Assembly (NCBI GenBank): GCA_035527275.1
Contig: DATLBA010000143.1
Location: 1-14,844 of the forward strand
Direction of reading: 5' to 3'
Source: DATLBA01 sp035527275
GTDB lineage: Bacteria; Planctomycetota; Phycisphaerae; FEN-1346
DNA length: 14,844 nucleotides
In this document: one piece after another, positions 1 through 6,892 of the stretch
How the letters are laid out: each line of letters starts with the position of its first letter
How positions within the stretch are numbered: position 1 is the stretch's first letter
Program-made: the position numbers and the translations under genes
The notes under the pieces: model-generated
Told to the model about the DNA's origin: nothing
The model's database searches: none
Seen by the model: the letters and a program-made list of their open reading frames with translations, nothing else

Positions 1-303
1 ATCCACGCCAACCTTCTGGCCGCCGATGCGCCCGAGGTGCACGGCGAAGTGGTCAACATCGGCTGCGGCGAACGGATTGACCTGAACGCGATGGCCGGCG
101 TGTTCAATGAGGTTCTCGGCACCGACCTGGAACCGATTTACAATCCGCCGCGGGCGGGCGACGTCAAGCACTCGCTCGCCGACATCCAGGCCGCACGGAG
201 CCTGCTCGGCTACGAGCCGCACGTCCAATTCGCCGACGGCCTCCGACAAACAATCGACTGGTATCGCTGGGCCCTGGAGACCGGCTACGGCGGCTGGGGC
301 TAG
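1..303 (+). CDS. NAD-dependent sugar-nucleotide epimerase/dehydratase, C-terminal part (5' end outside window)
   Basis: The frame is open from base 1 to the TAG at 301-303, giving the last 100 residues of a short-chain dehydrogenase/reductase-type sugar epimerase. Visible family features are the NIGCGERIDLN segment at visible residues 19-29, the PRAGDVKHSLADI segment that binds the nucleotide moiety in WbpP/GalE-like epimerases, and the closing LGYEPHVQFADGLRQTIDWYR motif. The Rossmann NAD site and the catalytic YxxxK lie upstream, outside the window, so substrate specificity (UDP-Glc, UDP-GlcNAc or UDP-uronate) cannot be decided. Its last 143 coding bases recur at 1213-1355. It probably supplied a nucleotide sugar to the locus. 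Family assignment is firm; the exact function is inferred. Confidence 0.85.
   Translation: MHANLLAADAPEVHGEVVNIGCGERIDLNAMAGVFNEVLGTDLEPIYNPPRAGDVKHSLADIQAARSLLGYEPHVQFADGLRQTIDWYRWALETGYGGWG
157..299 (+). repeat. Direct repeat, copy 1: 3' end of the epimerase gene
   Basis: These bases match 1213-1355 in the same orientation at a constant offset of 1056 bases, with no gap. By hand count there are about 16 mismatches in 143 positions (about 89% identity). Most lie in the first half, and the last 60 bases or so are almost identical. Homology stops abruptly on both sides. Copy 1 is the real end of the upstream epimerase. Confidence 0.9.
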
Positions 304-376
304 ACCGCCTGTCAGACGCTGCCGGCAACCCTCGCTTTCCCGCCACTCCAAAACGGGTGTTCTCGAGTTTGATTTT

Positions 377-405
377 TTGACACGGAGGCATTTTCGTGCT
401 ATAAT
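377..405 (+). promoter_or_regulatory. Consensus sigma70-type promoter for the PEP-CTERM gene
   Basis: TTGACA lies at 377-382 and TATAAT at 400-405, separated by 17 bases; both hexamers and the spacing match the housekeeping consensus exactly. Transcription should start near 411-413, leaving a leader of about 65 bases before the ATG at 477. The stretch from 360 to 476 is richer in A+T than its surroundings. An AGGGG at 463-467 stands nine bases before the ATG as ribosome binding site. No clear terminator follows the PEP-CTERM gene, so transcripts could continue into the aminotransferase and methyltransferase genes. Confidence 0.8.
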
Positions 406-476
406 GCAAGGTCAAAGCGAGTGGGTTCTACTACGGATGCGGAATGGGTACGTATTTTAGTTAGGGGAAACATAAC

Positions 477-1271
477 ATGCTCAGTTCCCGTGTTCGGCTT
501 ACGGTGGCGTTATTTGTGTGCGCTGTGTTCCTTGGCACAACCGCCCAAGCATCAGTGATCGGCATCAACTTCATCGGCAACTGTCCCGCCAATGCGGACC
601 AAGTCGGCTCCAACCAAGCGGGGCTAGAGGCCCAAACGCACTGGAATGACCTCAACTACTGGAACGACGGAACCAACCTGATGGCCTCCGACGGAGGAAG
701 CACCAGCGTAAAGGCCACCATCGGAGCGACTACACAAGGCTATGCCGGCTACGTCGCCATACCGGCCGCCAATGCTGGGAACTATCTGCTGATACGCGGC
801 TACCTTCACGCCGGGGGCAGCGTATGGACAGTAACTCTGACCAATCTGACCTCTGAGTACACACCGGGCGGCTATGATCTTATCGTGTACTATGATGGCA
901 ACAATAACAGCGCCGACTGGGTCACCGAGTTTGCCCTGAGCAGCGGTAGTACCACCCTCGCATCGGTCTTCGCCAAGGACGCGACCGACACCGCCACCTG
1001 GAGCGGAACGTTCGTACAAGCCACTGGCACGAGCGCTGCCACCGCTACCGACGGGAACTATGTCCGCTTCACCGGGTTGACGGCCGACAGCCTCACGCTC
1101 ACCACCACGCCAGAAAGTGGCGATGGCCCGATCAACGGCATCCAGATTGTCGCTGTTCCTGAACCGGCCGCTCTCGCCCTTCTCAGTTTGGGACTCGCCG
1201 CCACGCTCGCGCGGCGACGTCAAACACAGCCTGGCCGACATCGCCGCCGCACGCAACCTCCTGGGCTATGA
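477..1271 (+). CDS. PEP-CTERM sorting domain protein, exported, function unknown
   Basis: A 264-residue protein with a typical signal peptide: basic start, hydrophobic residues about 8-20, and a probable cleavage after AQA near residue 25. The mature part (about 26-225) is rich in Thr, Ser, Gly and Asn with alternating beta-strand-like stretches, as in surface or matrix proteins. The C-terminus shows the PEP-CTERM signal: VPEP at 227-230, a hydrophobic helix at about 231-245 and the basic ARRR at 245-248. In this family an exosortase cuts at the PEP motif and couples the protein to export alongside exopolysaccharide. An odd 16-residue tail follows ARRR; it is the 3' end of an epimerase gene read in another frame. 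A consensus promoter and good RBS precede it. Its transfer between the two epimerase tails looks secondary. No catalytic motif is recognised, and no exosortase gene is in the window. Confidence 0.85.
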   Translation: MLSSRVRLTVALFVCAVFLGTTAQASVIGINFIGNCPANADQVGSNQAGLEAQTHWNDLNYWNDGTNLMASDGGSTSVKATIGATTQGYAGYVAIPAANAGNYLLIRGYLHAGGSVWTVTLTNLTSEYTPGGYDLIVYYDGNNNSADWVTEFALSSGSTTLASVFAKDATDTATWSGTFVQATGTSAATATDGNYVRFTGLTADSLTLTTTPESGDGPINGIQIVAVPEPAALALLSLGLAATLARRRQTQPGRHRRRTQPPGL

Positions 1272-1355
1272 GCCGCAGGTCCAATTCGCCGACGGCCTCC
1301 GACAAACGATCGTCTGGTATCGCTGGGCCCTGGAGACCGGCTACGGCGGCTGGGG
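1213..1355 (+). repeat. Direct repeat, copy 2: epimerase 3' end behind the PEP-CTERM gene
   Basis: Partner of the repeat at 157-299. The left border falls within GGCGACGTCAA, which encodes Arg-Arg-Arg-style codons in the PEP-CTERM frame and Gly-Asp-Val-Lys in the epimerase frame. This short shared string could have been the crossover point. The repeats bracket about 913 bases carrying the PEP-CTERM promoter and gene. Confidence 0.88.
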
Positions 1356-1365
1356 TTCAACGTAG
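1213..1365 (+). pseudogene. Detached second copy of the epimerase 3' end
   Basis: In the frame of its own codons this stretch reads GDVKHSLADIAAARNLLGYE and onward to ETGYGGWGST before a TAG at 1363-1365. It is the same C-terminal segment as in the epimerase at 157-303 and is about 89% identical in DNA to it. It has no start of its own; upstream bases belong to the PEP-CTERM gene in a different frame. The PEP-CTERM ORF overlaps its first 59 bases. The fragment ends 30 bases before the aminotransferase ATG, so it may be the tail of the epimerase that originally preceded that gene. The mismatches fall largely in synonymous or conservative positions, which suggests a diverged functional homologue rather than a freely decaying copy. 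Confidence 0.85.
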
Positions 1366-1395
1366 CAGCGCCGGACTCAAGAGAGACACGGCAAG

Positions 1396-2550
1396 ATGGC
1401 CAACACCGTCACGCGCTTTGAGGATGCATTTGCCGCCTGGCTCGGCGTGCGGCATGCTTTTGCCTTCTGGAAAGGCCGCGTGGCAATGTATGCCATCCTG
1501 AAGGCCCTCGGCATCGGTGAAGGCGACGAGGTCATCCTCCCCGGTTACACCTGCGTCATGGACGTCAACCCGGTCAAGTACCTGGGTGCCAATCCCGTGT
1601 TCGTGGACATCGAACTCGCGACGTACAACATGGACGTCTCACTACTGGAGGCCAAGATCACCTCCCGCACGAAGGTGATCGTCGCTCAACACACGTACGG
1701 TTACCCGTGCGAGATGGACACCATCATGGGGATCGCCGGGCGCCACGGCCTGCCGGTGGTCGAGGATTGCTGCCTCGCCCTCGGCTCGACCTACAAGGGC
1801 CAACGATGCGGCCGGTTCGGTGTGGCTTCGTACTGGTCTTTTCAGTGGAACAAGCCGTTCACCACGGGCATCGGCGGCATGGCCACGACGGACGACCCCG
1901 AACTCGGCGAAAAAATCAAGACACTTTGCCGAGAACTCCGGCAACCTCCGACGAAAGCGGCGCTGATGCTGTCGGCCGAACGGATGGCCTACCGGCTTTT
2001 CATCTTCCCTCGCACAACGGCTCTTGCGACGGCGGTGTTCCGGTGGCTGACGTGCAAAGGGGCGGTGGTCGGATCGAGCAACACCTGCGAATTTGTCCCC
2101 GAACAACCCGAAGGCTTCTTCACAGGCATGAGCGCCGGCCAGGCACGCGCAGGCCTGCGGCAACTGAGGAAAATCGAGAAGAACCTCGCGCACCGCCACA
2201 AGATGGCCCGGCTGTACGACCAACTCCTCCGGGAAGCGGGCTGGGACGTGCCGCAGATTCACGACGACGTGGACCCCGTGCTCGTCCGGTATCCGGTGCG
2301 CGTGGCCGACAAGCAACGGGCCGTCGCTGAGGCGCCCGGACACTTCATCGAGTTGGGGACGTGGTTTGAGTGTCCACTTCACCCCGGCGAAACCCCGATG
2401 GAAATGTACGGCTATTACGAAGGCATGTGTCCGGTGGCCGAGCAGGCCTGCAGGGAGGTCGTGAACCTGCCGACGCACGGCCGCGCCGGCCATGCCACCG
2501 CCCGGCGCAGCGTGGACTTTGTCCAGCGCATCGGACCGCCCGTCGCGTAA
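1396..2550 (+). CDS. DegT/DnrJ/EryC1/StrS family PLP-dependent aminotransferase
   Basis: A 384-residue protein of normal family length. These fold-type I enzymes usually transaminate keto-sugar nucleotides. Seen in order: the phosphate-binding region around FWKGRVAMYAILKALGI (24-40), where K-G-R replaces the more usual S-G-T and which occurs in a known subgroup; GDEVILPGYTC (43-53); QHTYGYP (98-104); VVEDC with the pyridine-binding Asp124; and SFQWNKPFTTGIGG (148-161) with the predicted PLP Schiff-base Lys153. A longer helical stretch at about 175-225 is typical of the GR-type subgroup. The ATG at 1396 has only a weak purine-rich leader. It is followed after 34 bases by the methyltransferase gene. 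The exact sugar substrate is unknown, and a role other than amination, as in dehydratase members of the family, cannot be excluded. Confidence 0.88.
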   Translation: MANTVTRFEDAFAAWLGVRHAFAFWKGRVAMYAILKALGIGEGDEVILPGYTCVMDVNPVKYLGANPVFVDIELATYNMDVSLLEAKITSRTKVIVAQHTYGYPCEMDTIMGIAGRHGLPVVEDCCLALGSTYKGQRCGRFGVASYWSFQWNKPFTTGIGGMATTDDPELGEKIKTLCRELRQPPTKAALMLSAERMAYRLFIFPRTTALATAVFRWLTCKGAVVGSSNTCEFVPEQPEGFFTGMSAGQARAGLRQLRKIEKNLAHRHKMARLYDQLLREAGWDVPQIHDDVDPVLVRYPVRVADKQRAVAEAPGHFIELGTWFECPLHPGETPMEMYGYYEGMCPVAEQACREVVNLPTHGRAGHATARRSVDFVQRIGPPVA

Positions 2551-2584
2551 CCGCCCGCGCGCCGCGCCAGGGAGACGGAAACCT

Positions 2585-3211
2585 ATGGCACGATCCCTGG
2601 AACTACCGGACGGCCGCAACGTCGACCTCGACTACTTCGTCGAGTGGCGGCCTTATCTCTGGCGACGCCCGCTCGAGCACGCCCTCAAGTTCATGGGCGA
2701 CCTGAGGGGAAAGCGAATCCTGGAAATCGGCGGCCGGTCCGGGCGCATGACAAGCCTTTTTGCTATGCAGGGGGCTCAGGTGACGATGGTTGAGGTCGGC
2801 GATCTCGCGGCTGCCCAGGCCGAGGTGGCCAAGTGGGGCGTGACCGATCAGGTGCGATTCATCCAGACCGCAGGCGGGTTCGATGAGATCGCCGGAGAGA
2901 CGTTCAACGTCATCTTCACCAAGAGCGTGCTCTGGTGCATCGAACCGCTCGGTGAGTTCCTGGACGCCATCGACTCGCACTTGGCCGAGGGAGGAAGGGT
3001 AGCCTTCTTGGAGAACTGGCGGGGCGGCCGTGTACTGTTCTGGGTCCGCCGCAACCTGATCCACAGGAGCCGTTTCGACTGGGAATCGCACTATGTCGGC
3101 ATCCACCCCGACCAGATTCCACTGTTCGAGGAACGATTCGCCGACCTGCACGTCCGACGCCATCGGTTTCTCGTGTACGAGATCTTCGGGCGCAAGCGGC
3201 GGGCGGGGTGA
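2585..3211 (+). CDS. Class I SAM-dependent methyltransferase
   Basis: A 208-residue protein. The SAM-binding motif I is ILEIGGRSGRM at about 45-55, followed by the acidic strand end VTMVEVG at 66-72 and the post-I helix. The FNVIFTKSVLWCIEP region (107-121) corresponds to motif IV, and an HLAEGGRVAFLEN-type segment to the next strand. The ATG at 2585 is preferred over an upstream GTG or ATG in the same frame because GGAGA stands nine bases before it and the longer version would overlap the aminotransferase with a poor-looking N-terminus. It probably O- or N-methylates a sugar or glycan intermediate. It ends 26 bases from the oppositely oriented glycosyltransferase, so it is the last gene of the plus-strand series. 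Confidence 0.85.
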   Translation: MARSLELPDGRNVDLDYFVEWRPYLWRRPLEHALKFMGDLRGKRILEIGGRSGRMTSLFAMQGAQVTMVEVGDLAAAQAEVAKWGVTDQVRFIQTAGGFDEIAGETFNVIFTKSVLWCIEPLGEFLDAIDSHLAEGGRVAFLENWRGGRVLFWVRRNLIHRSRFDWESHYVGIHPDQIPLFEERFADLHVRRHRFLVYEIFGRKRRAG

Positions 3212-3224
3212 GAGCGTCCCGCCC
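3201..3224. terminator. GC-rich hairpin between convergent genes, possible terminator
   Basis: GGGCGGG at 3201-3207 and CCCGCCC at 3218-3224 can pair perfectly over seven bases with a ten-base loop. The stem includes the last codons and stop region of the methyltransferase gene and lies in front of the end of the convergent glycosyltransferase gene. There is no T-run on either side, so this is not a textbook intrinsic terminator. It could slow or stop polymerases coming from either side. Confidence 0.35.
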
Positions 3225-3237
3225 TCCCGGCGACGGG

Positions 3238-4296
3238 TCACACCGAAGGCCTTTCCTTCCCGGGCTGGTCCTCAGGCTCGGCAAGCGGCCGAAGGCCGAA
3301 ACGAAAGGCCCCCACCAGCGTCCCAAATCCGTAGCAAACGTGGGCGCAGAAGAAGAGCCACGGAAGCACCGCAGTGTATTGCCACCCGTGCCGCCAAGCC
3401 GCCGCCAGGCTCGCCGCCGTATCGGCCACCGCGTACAAGGCCAGGATACCCAGTCCGAACCACCACGCGGGCGTCCAGAAGCATCCGCCCACACCAAGCC
3501 CCAGAAGAGCGCAAACGAACACCAGCGGGACAAAATGCCGCAGTGAACAGCCCCGAGGGTTGACTTTCAGCGTCAGGATGTGATACAGACCGTTGCCGAA
3601 CAGTTGCTTCATAAAGCCGCCGAAGGTGCCCCGCGCGTAGTAGGTCGAACGGATCGCCGGATCGAAATAGACCGTCATCCCGTGGCGCCGGATGCGGGCG
3701 TTGAACTCGTTGTCCTCCCCCCGCGCAAGGCGCTCATCGAGCAAACCAACCTTTTCGAAGACGTCTCGCCGGAAGGCGCCGAACGGGACGGTGTCCACCG
3801 GCCCCGCTTCGCCGCCGACGCGGAAGCGGGCGCCGCCGATGCCGAAGCGCTGCGTACAAAGAATTGCGATGGACCGGGCCATCCGCGTGTCCGCGCCGGG
3901 CGCGGTTTCCCACATCCCGCCGACGTTGGCGGCGCCCGTCCGGCGCAGCACCTCGACGCACCGGCGGATATAGTCGCGCGGGTAGGTGGCGTGCGCGTCG
4001 AGCCGGACGATGACCTCGCCTTTCGCTTGCTCGACGCCGAGATTAATCGCGGCAGCCTGGATGCGCTTCGGATTGTCAATCAGGCGCACCTGCGGATGCC
4101 GCGCCGAGAAGGCCGCCACTTTTTCCCGCGTGTCGTCGGTGCTGCGGCCGTCCACGACGAGCGCTTCAAACCGGTCCGGCGGGTAATCCTGCTCCAAAAG
4201 GCTCGCCAGACACGACTCGATGAAGTCGGCCTCGTTCAGCACCGGCATGACGACCGTCACAAACGGCTTATTTGCGTTTTCGGCCACCGATATCAT
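3238..4296 (-). CDS. Family 2 glycosyltransferase, ExoA-like, with C-terminal membrane segments
   Basis: A 352-residue GT-A-fold glycosyltransferase resembling the succinoglycan protein ExoA group. It shows the donor-binding start VTVVMPVLNEADFI (13-26), the VVDGRSTDDT motif (47-56), a metal-binding RLDAHA (98-103), and an acidic acceptor-site motif RGEDNEFNARIRRHG (192-206). Two or three hydrophobic segments at about 255-335 should anchor it to the inner membrane. The upstream gene stops eight bases before this ATG, so they are probably translationally coupled. The GGGA abuts the ATG at 4296, whereas a GTG at 4287 (Val4) stands nine bases after it, so the real start may be three codons later. 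It probably adds a sugar to the lipid-linked repeat unit. Family is sure; donor and acceptor are unknown. Confidence 0.9.
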   Translation of the reverse strand: MISVAENANKPFVTVVMPVLNEADFIESCLASLLEQDYPPDRFEALVVDGRSTDDTREKVAAFSARHPQVRLIDNPKRIQAAAINLGVEQAKGEVIVRLDAHATYPRDYIRRCVEVLRRTGAANVGGMWETAPGADTRMARSIAILCTQRFGIGGARFRVGGEAGPVDTVPFGAFRRDVFEKVGLLDERLARGEDNEFNARIRRHGMTVYFDPAIRSTYYARGTFGGFMKQLFGNGLYHILTLKVNPRGCSLRHFVPLVFVCALLGLGVGGCFWTPAWWFGLGILALYAVADTAASLAAAWRHGWQYTAVLPWLFFCAHVCYGFGTLVGAFRFGLRPLAEPEDQPGKERPSV

Positions 4297-4304
4297 TCCC
4301 GTAC

Positions 4305-5546
4305 TTATGTCGCGGCTGCCAGTGTTTCGCAGAGCCGGATGTATCGCTCGTACTCGACCTGGCGGTCGAAGCGATCTTCGGCCAACCGGCGGGCCCGCTG
4401 TCCCATTTCCCGCCGCAGGCTGGCGTCGGCGAGGAGGCGGGCAAAGGCATCGGCCATTGCCTCCGCCGAACCGGCGGGGTAGTTTAGCCCGATCCCTTCG
4501 GTTTCGATCAGGTCGGCGACCTCGCCCTCGACGCTGTTTACAATGGGCTTACCAGCGGCCATGTACCCGAACGCGCGGTTCGGGAAGGCCGCTGTCGTCT
4601 TCACGTGCAGCGCGTTAACGGTAACGTCCGCATGGCAAAGGGTGGGCACATACACCTCATACGGCTGAAACCCGAGTAAACGGACATGCTCCTGGATGCC
4701 CCGGTCGCGAGCCCGTTGCTGCATCGCCTCGACGTCGGGACCCGTTCCCATCACGGCCAGCAGGAGGCCTGGATACTGCGGGACGAGCCGCGCGACGGCG
4801 TCGATGACGCCGGGCCAGTCGGTTCCGCTGGCGATTGTGCCGCCCCAGAACAGAACGGGGCGATGCGGCTCGACCTCATCCGCCAGGAGATTCCGGCCGC
4901 GGCGGGCCGCCTCGTCGAAGACGGCCACGTCCACACCGAGGTGGACGACCTCGGCGTGCTCGGTGCGACCGAATCGGCGGGCCTCGGCCAGATATGCCTC
5001 AGCCACGCCGACAAGGGCGTCGGCGCTGCGGCAGGCGCGCTGAAACGCGGCACGCATCCACCGGAACACCAGTGGGTTTAGCCACTTCAACCCCCGGGGC
5101 CAAAAACGTTCGAATTCCTTAGGCCAGAGGTCCTGAATGTCCACAATGGCACGGGCGCCCACCCCATGAGCCGCCGAGACCACCCCGTCGGCCAGTTCGG
5201 GAGGCGGTGAACTGGCGATCACGACGGCCGGCGTGAGTTTCTCAAGCAGCCGAGCCGCGTCTTTCGAAAACCGGGCGTGGCTGCGAAGGCGGCGGAGAGA
5301 AACATTCGTCGAATACGGAAGTGTCTTCACGAACTCGACCCGCACACCCACCGCCTCGGCCGCACGCCAAATCGCTTCGATGTCGCGCGGCCGCTTGCGC
5401 CGGTGCGACCAATCACTTGTGATCCAGGCGACCTCAAAGCCGCGCTCCGCCAGCCGGCGCGCAAGATACATATACCGTCCCTCGCGGCTCTCTTCCCCGT
5501 GCAGCGGGTCGAAGGGGTTCACTATCACAACGGACGGGGCGTTCAT
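4305..5546 (-). CDS. GT4-like glycosyltransferase, WcaI/WbuB type
   Basis: A 413-residue GT-B protein. The N-terminal acceptor domain opens with VVIVNPFDP and has the IVDIQDLWP segment (134-142) that is characteristic of the WbuB/WcaI branch of GT4. The C-terminal donor domain runs from about 228 (PVLFWGGTI) through LLAVMGTGP (262-270) to PNRAFGYMAAGKPI (322-335). At the place where most relatives have Glu or Asp (FEYMAAG) this protein has Gly327, so the usual second acid of the GT4 signature is missing. Start ATG has AAGGGGA eight bases upstream. Cytoplasmic or peripheral membrane location is expected. It lies between the 31-codon ORF and the ExoA-like gene in the same series. Activity is likely but the donor is unknown. 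Confidence 0.88.
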   Translation of the reverse strand: MNAPSVVIVNPFDPLHGEESREGRYMYLARRLAERGFEVAWITSDWSHRRKRPRDIEAIWRAAEAVGVRVEFVKTLPYSTNVSLRRLRSHARFSKDAARLLEKLTPAVVIASSPPPELADGVVSAAHGVGARAIVDIQDLWPKEFERFWPRGLKWLNPLVFRWMRAAFQRACRSADALVGVAEAYLAEARRFGRTEHAEVVHLGVDVAVFDEAARRGRNLLADEVEPHRPVLFWGGTIASGTDWPGVIDAVARLVPQYPGLLLAVMGTGPDVEAMQQRARDRGIQEHVRLLGFQPYEVYVPTLCHADVTVNALHVKTTAAFPNRAFGYMAAGKPIVNSVEGEVADLIETEGIGLNYPAGSAEAMADAFARLLADASLRREMGQRARRLAEDRFDRQVEYERYIRLCETLAAAT

Positions 5547-5568
5547 CCGAGACTTCCCCTTCGAATCT

Positions 5569-5664
5569 TCAGACCCGGCGATAAAACCGGCGTAGAACCT
5601 CGCGAGCCATCTCTTCCGCTACGTCCTCCGGTGGCCCGGACGCGGTGTTACGGTTGGAGATCAC
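5569..5664 (-). CDS. Small hypothetical ORF (31 codons) coupled to the upstream GT4
   Basis: A GTG at 5662-5664 overlaps the TGA stop of the preceding glycosyltransferase gene in a GTGA arrangement, typical of translational coupling. AAGGAG lies five bases upstream. The 31 residues begin MISNRNTASGPPED and end in an amphipathic, charged helix-like stretch AREVLRRFYRRV. It ends 22 bases before the next ATG. I recognise no family. It may be a true small protein, the remnant of a lost gene that once filled this 114-base gap, or a chance frame that just keeps ribosomes moving toward the next gene. The alternative ATG at 5669 gives only a six-codon frame. Confidence 0.4.
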   Translation of the reverse strand: MISNRNTASGPPEDVAEEMAREVLRRFYRRV

Positions 5665-6797
5665 GCATGCTCCTTGACGAACTGGTCCCGGACGGCGCCC
5701 ATAACCTCAACATTGTGGACGATCCAGTGGTCGTAGTCGAACCTGTCGCGGCAGATGGCGTTGCCGTGGCGACCCATGCAGTCTCGCAAGGTAGCGTCGG
5801 TCGCCAAGCGCACGATTGCCGACGCCAGGGCCTCAGCGTTCTCGGGCGGAACAAGGAGGCCGCTCTCGCCGTGCTCCACGGCCTCGGCGATGCCGCCGAC
5901 ACTCGTCGCGAGGACTGGCAGAGACGCTCCCATCCCTTCGCGGATGCTCAGGGGCAGCGACTCGTAGCGGCTGCACAGGAGGAAGACGTCGGCCGCCTTG
6001 TACAGAGCAGGCAGGTCGTGGCGGAACCCGCCAAAGGCCACCTTGTCCCAGATGCCTAGTTCGACGGCTAGGGCCTCGATGGCCGCCTGCTCCGGCCCGT
6101 CGCCAGCCAGGTAGAAGTGGACGGGCAGCCCGTGGACTTCCGGCCGAGCGATGGACTGGAGCAAAATATCATGACCCTTTTCGCGCCGCATGCGGGCCGG
6201 CATGATAAAGACGATGCGGTCGTCAGGCCAGCCCATCTCGCGGCGGATCTCCTCGCGCGACTTGGCAACAGCCGCGAGTTTCCCTGGCGGAAAACAATTG
6301 GGGATGACTGTGAGCGGCCGCTTTAGGCCGCGCGACTGGAGGCGGTCCTGCTCGCACTGCGACTCGACGATGACGTGGTCGGCCACACGGTTCAGAATAA
6401 ACGCCCCCAGCCGGTAGTACCACCAAGTGCACCGTTCAAGCATGTGGATCGTGACGATGTTCGGCACTAAGCTGCCGCGCCGCTTCAACCGCCGCGTGGC
6501 CAAGTACCCGCTAAGGCCCGGGTACACGCCCTGCGGGTTAAAGACGTCAGACCGGTGCTCTTCGAGGATGTCGGCAAGGAGTCTGCCGTTCTTCCAGAGT
6601 TGGACCGGTGCGCGCGAGTCGACCGGGCACCGGACGATGGGTACTCCCTCGGCCTCGATGTCCTTGCACAAGCGTCCACCCGACGTGACAACGAGCGGTT
6701 CATGGCCGGCCTTTTTCAAACCTGCCGAGAGGTTTACGATGTCGTGCTCGGCACCGCCGCCGAGTTCAAGGCTCATGATAGCAATCGCAATCCGCAT
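5661..6797 (-). CDS. Family 4 glycosyltransferase
   Basis: A 378-residue retaining glycosyltransferase of the GT-B fold. The N-terminus IAIMSLELGGGAEHDIVNLS has the GG loop and helix used for acceptor and phosphate contacts. FIMPARMRREKGHD (197-210) begins the donor-binding domain, FYLAGDGPE (228-236) follows, and ESLPLSIRE at 279-287 is a clean EX7E motif. SVGGIAEAVEHGESGLLV completes the family signature. Length is normal. AAGGA stands just upstream of the ATG. It follows the truncated glycosyltransferase gene by 95 bases and its stop overlaps the start of a 31-codon ORF. It should act at the cytoplasmic face on a lipid-linked acceptor; the sugar is unknown. Confidence 0.9.
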   Translation of the reverse strand: MRIAIAIMSLELGGGAEHDIVNLSAGLKKAGHEPLVVTSGGRLCKDIEAEGVPIVRCPVDSRAPVQLWKNGRLLADILEEHRSDVFNPQGVYPGLSGYLATRRLKRRGSLVPNIVTIHMLERCTWWYYRLGAFILNRVADHVIVESQCEQDRLQSRGLKRPLTVIPNCFPPGKLAAVAKSREEIRREMGWPDDRIVFIMPARMRREKGHDILLQSIARPEVHGLPVHFYLAGDGPEQAAIEALAVELGIWDKVAFGGFRHDLPALYKAADVFLLCSRYESLPLSIREGMGASLPVLATSVGGIAEAVEHGESGLLVPPENAEALASAIVRLATDATLRDCMGRHGNAICRDRFDYDHWIVHNVEVMGAVRDQFVKEHA

Positions 6798-6892
6798 GCC
6801 GCTTCCTTACAAGATAGGCCAGTCGGTCCGCCTCCCCACCCACGTCAGAAAGTCCGGCAATCGCCGCGCGACCGTCGGTCGCTCGAAGGCTG

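Noticed and set aside
1642..2619. Long minus-strand open frame (325 codons) opposite the aminotransferase gene
   Set aside because: It is the antisense shadow of a well recognised gene in GC-rich DNA; its translation is rich in Arg, Gly and His without any family motif.
3580..4482. 300-codon plus-strand frame opposite the ExoA-like and WcaI-like genes
   Set aside because: It spans two real minus-strand genes and their junction, has no recognisable domain, and reflects the third-position GC bias of the opposite strand.
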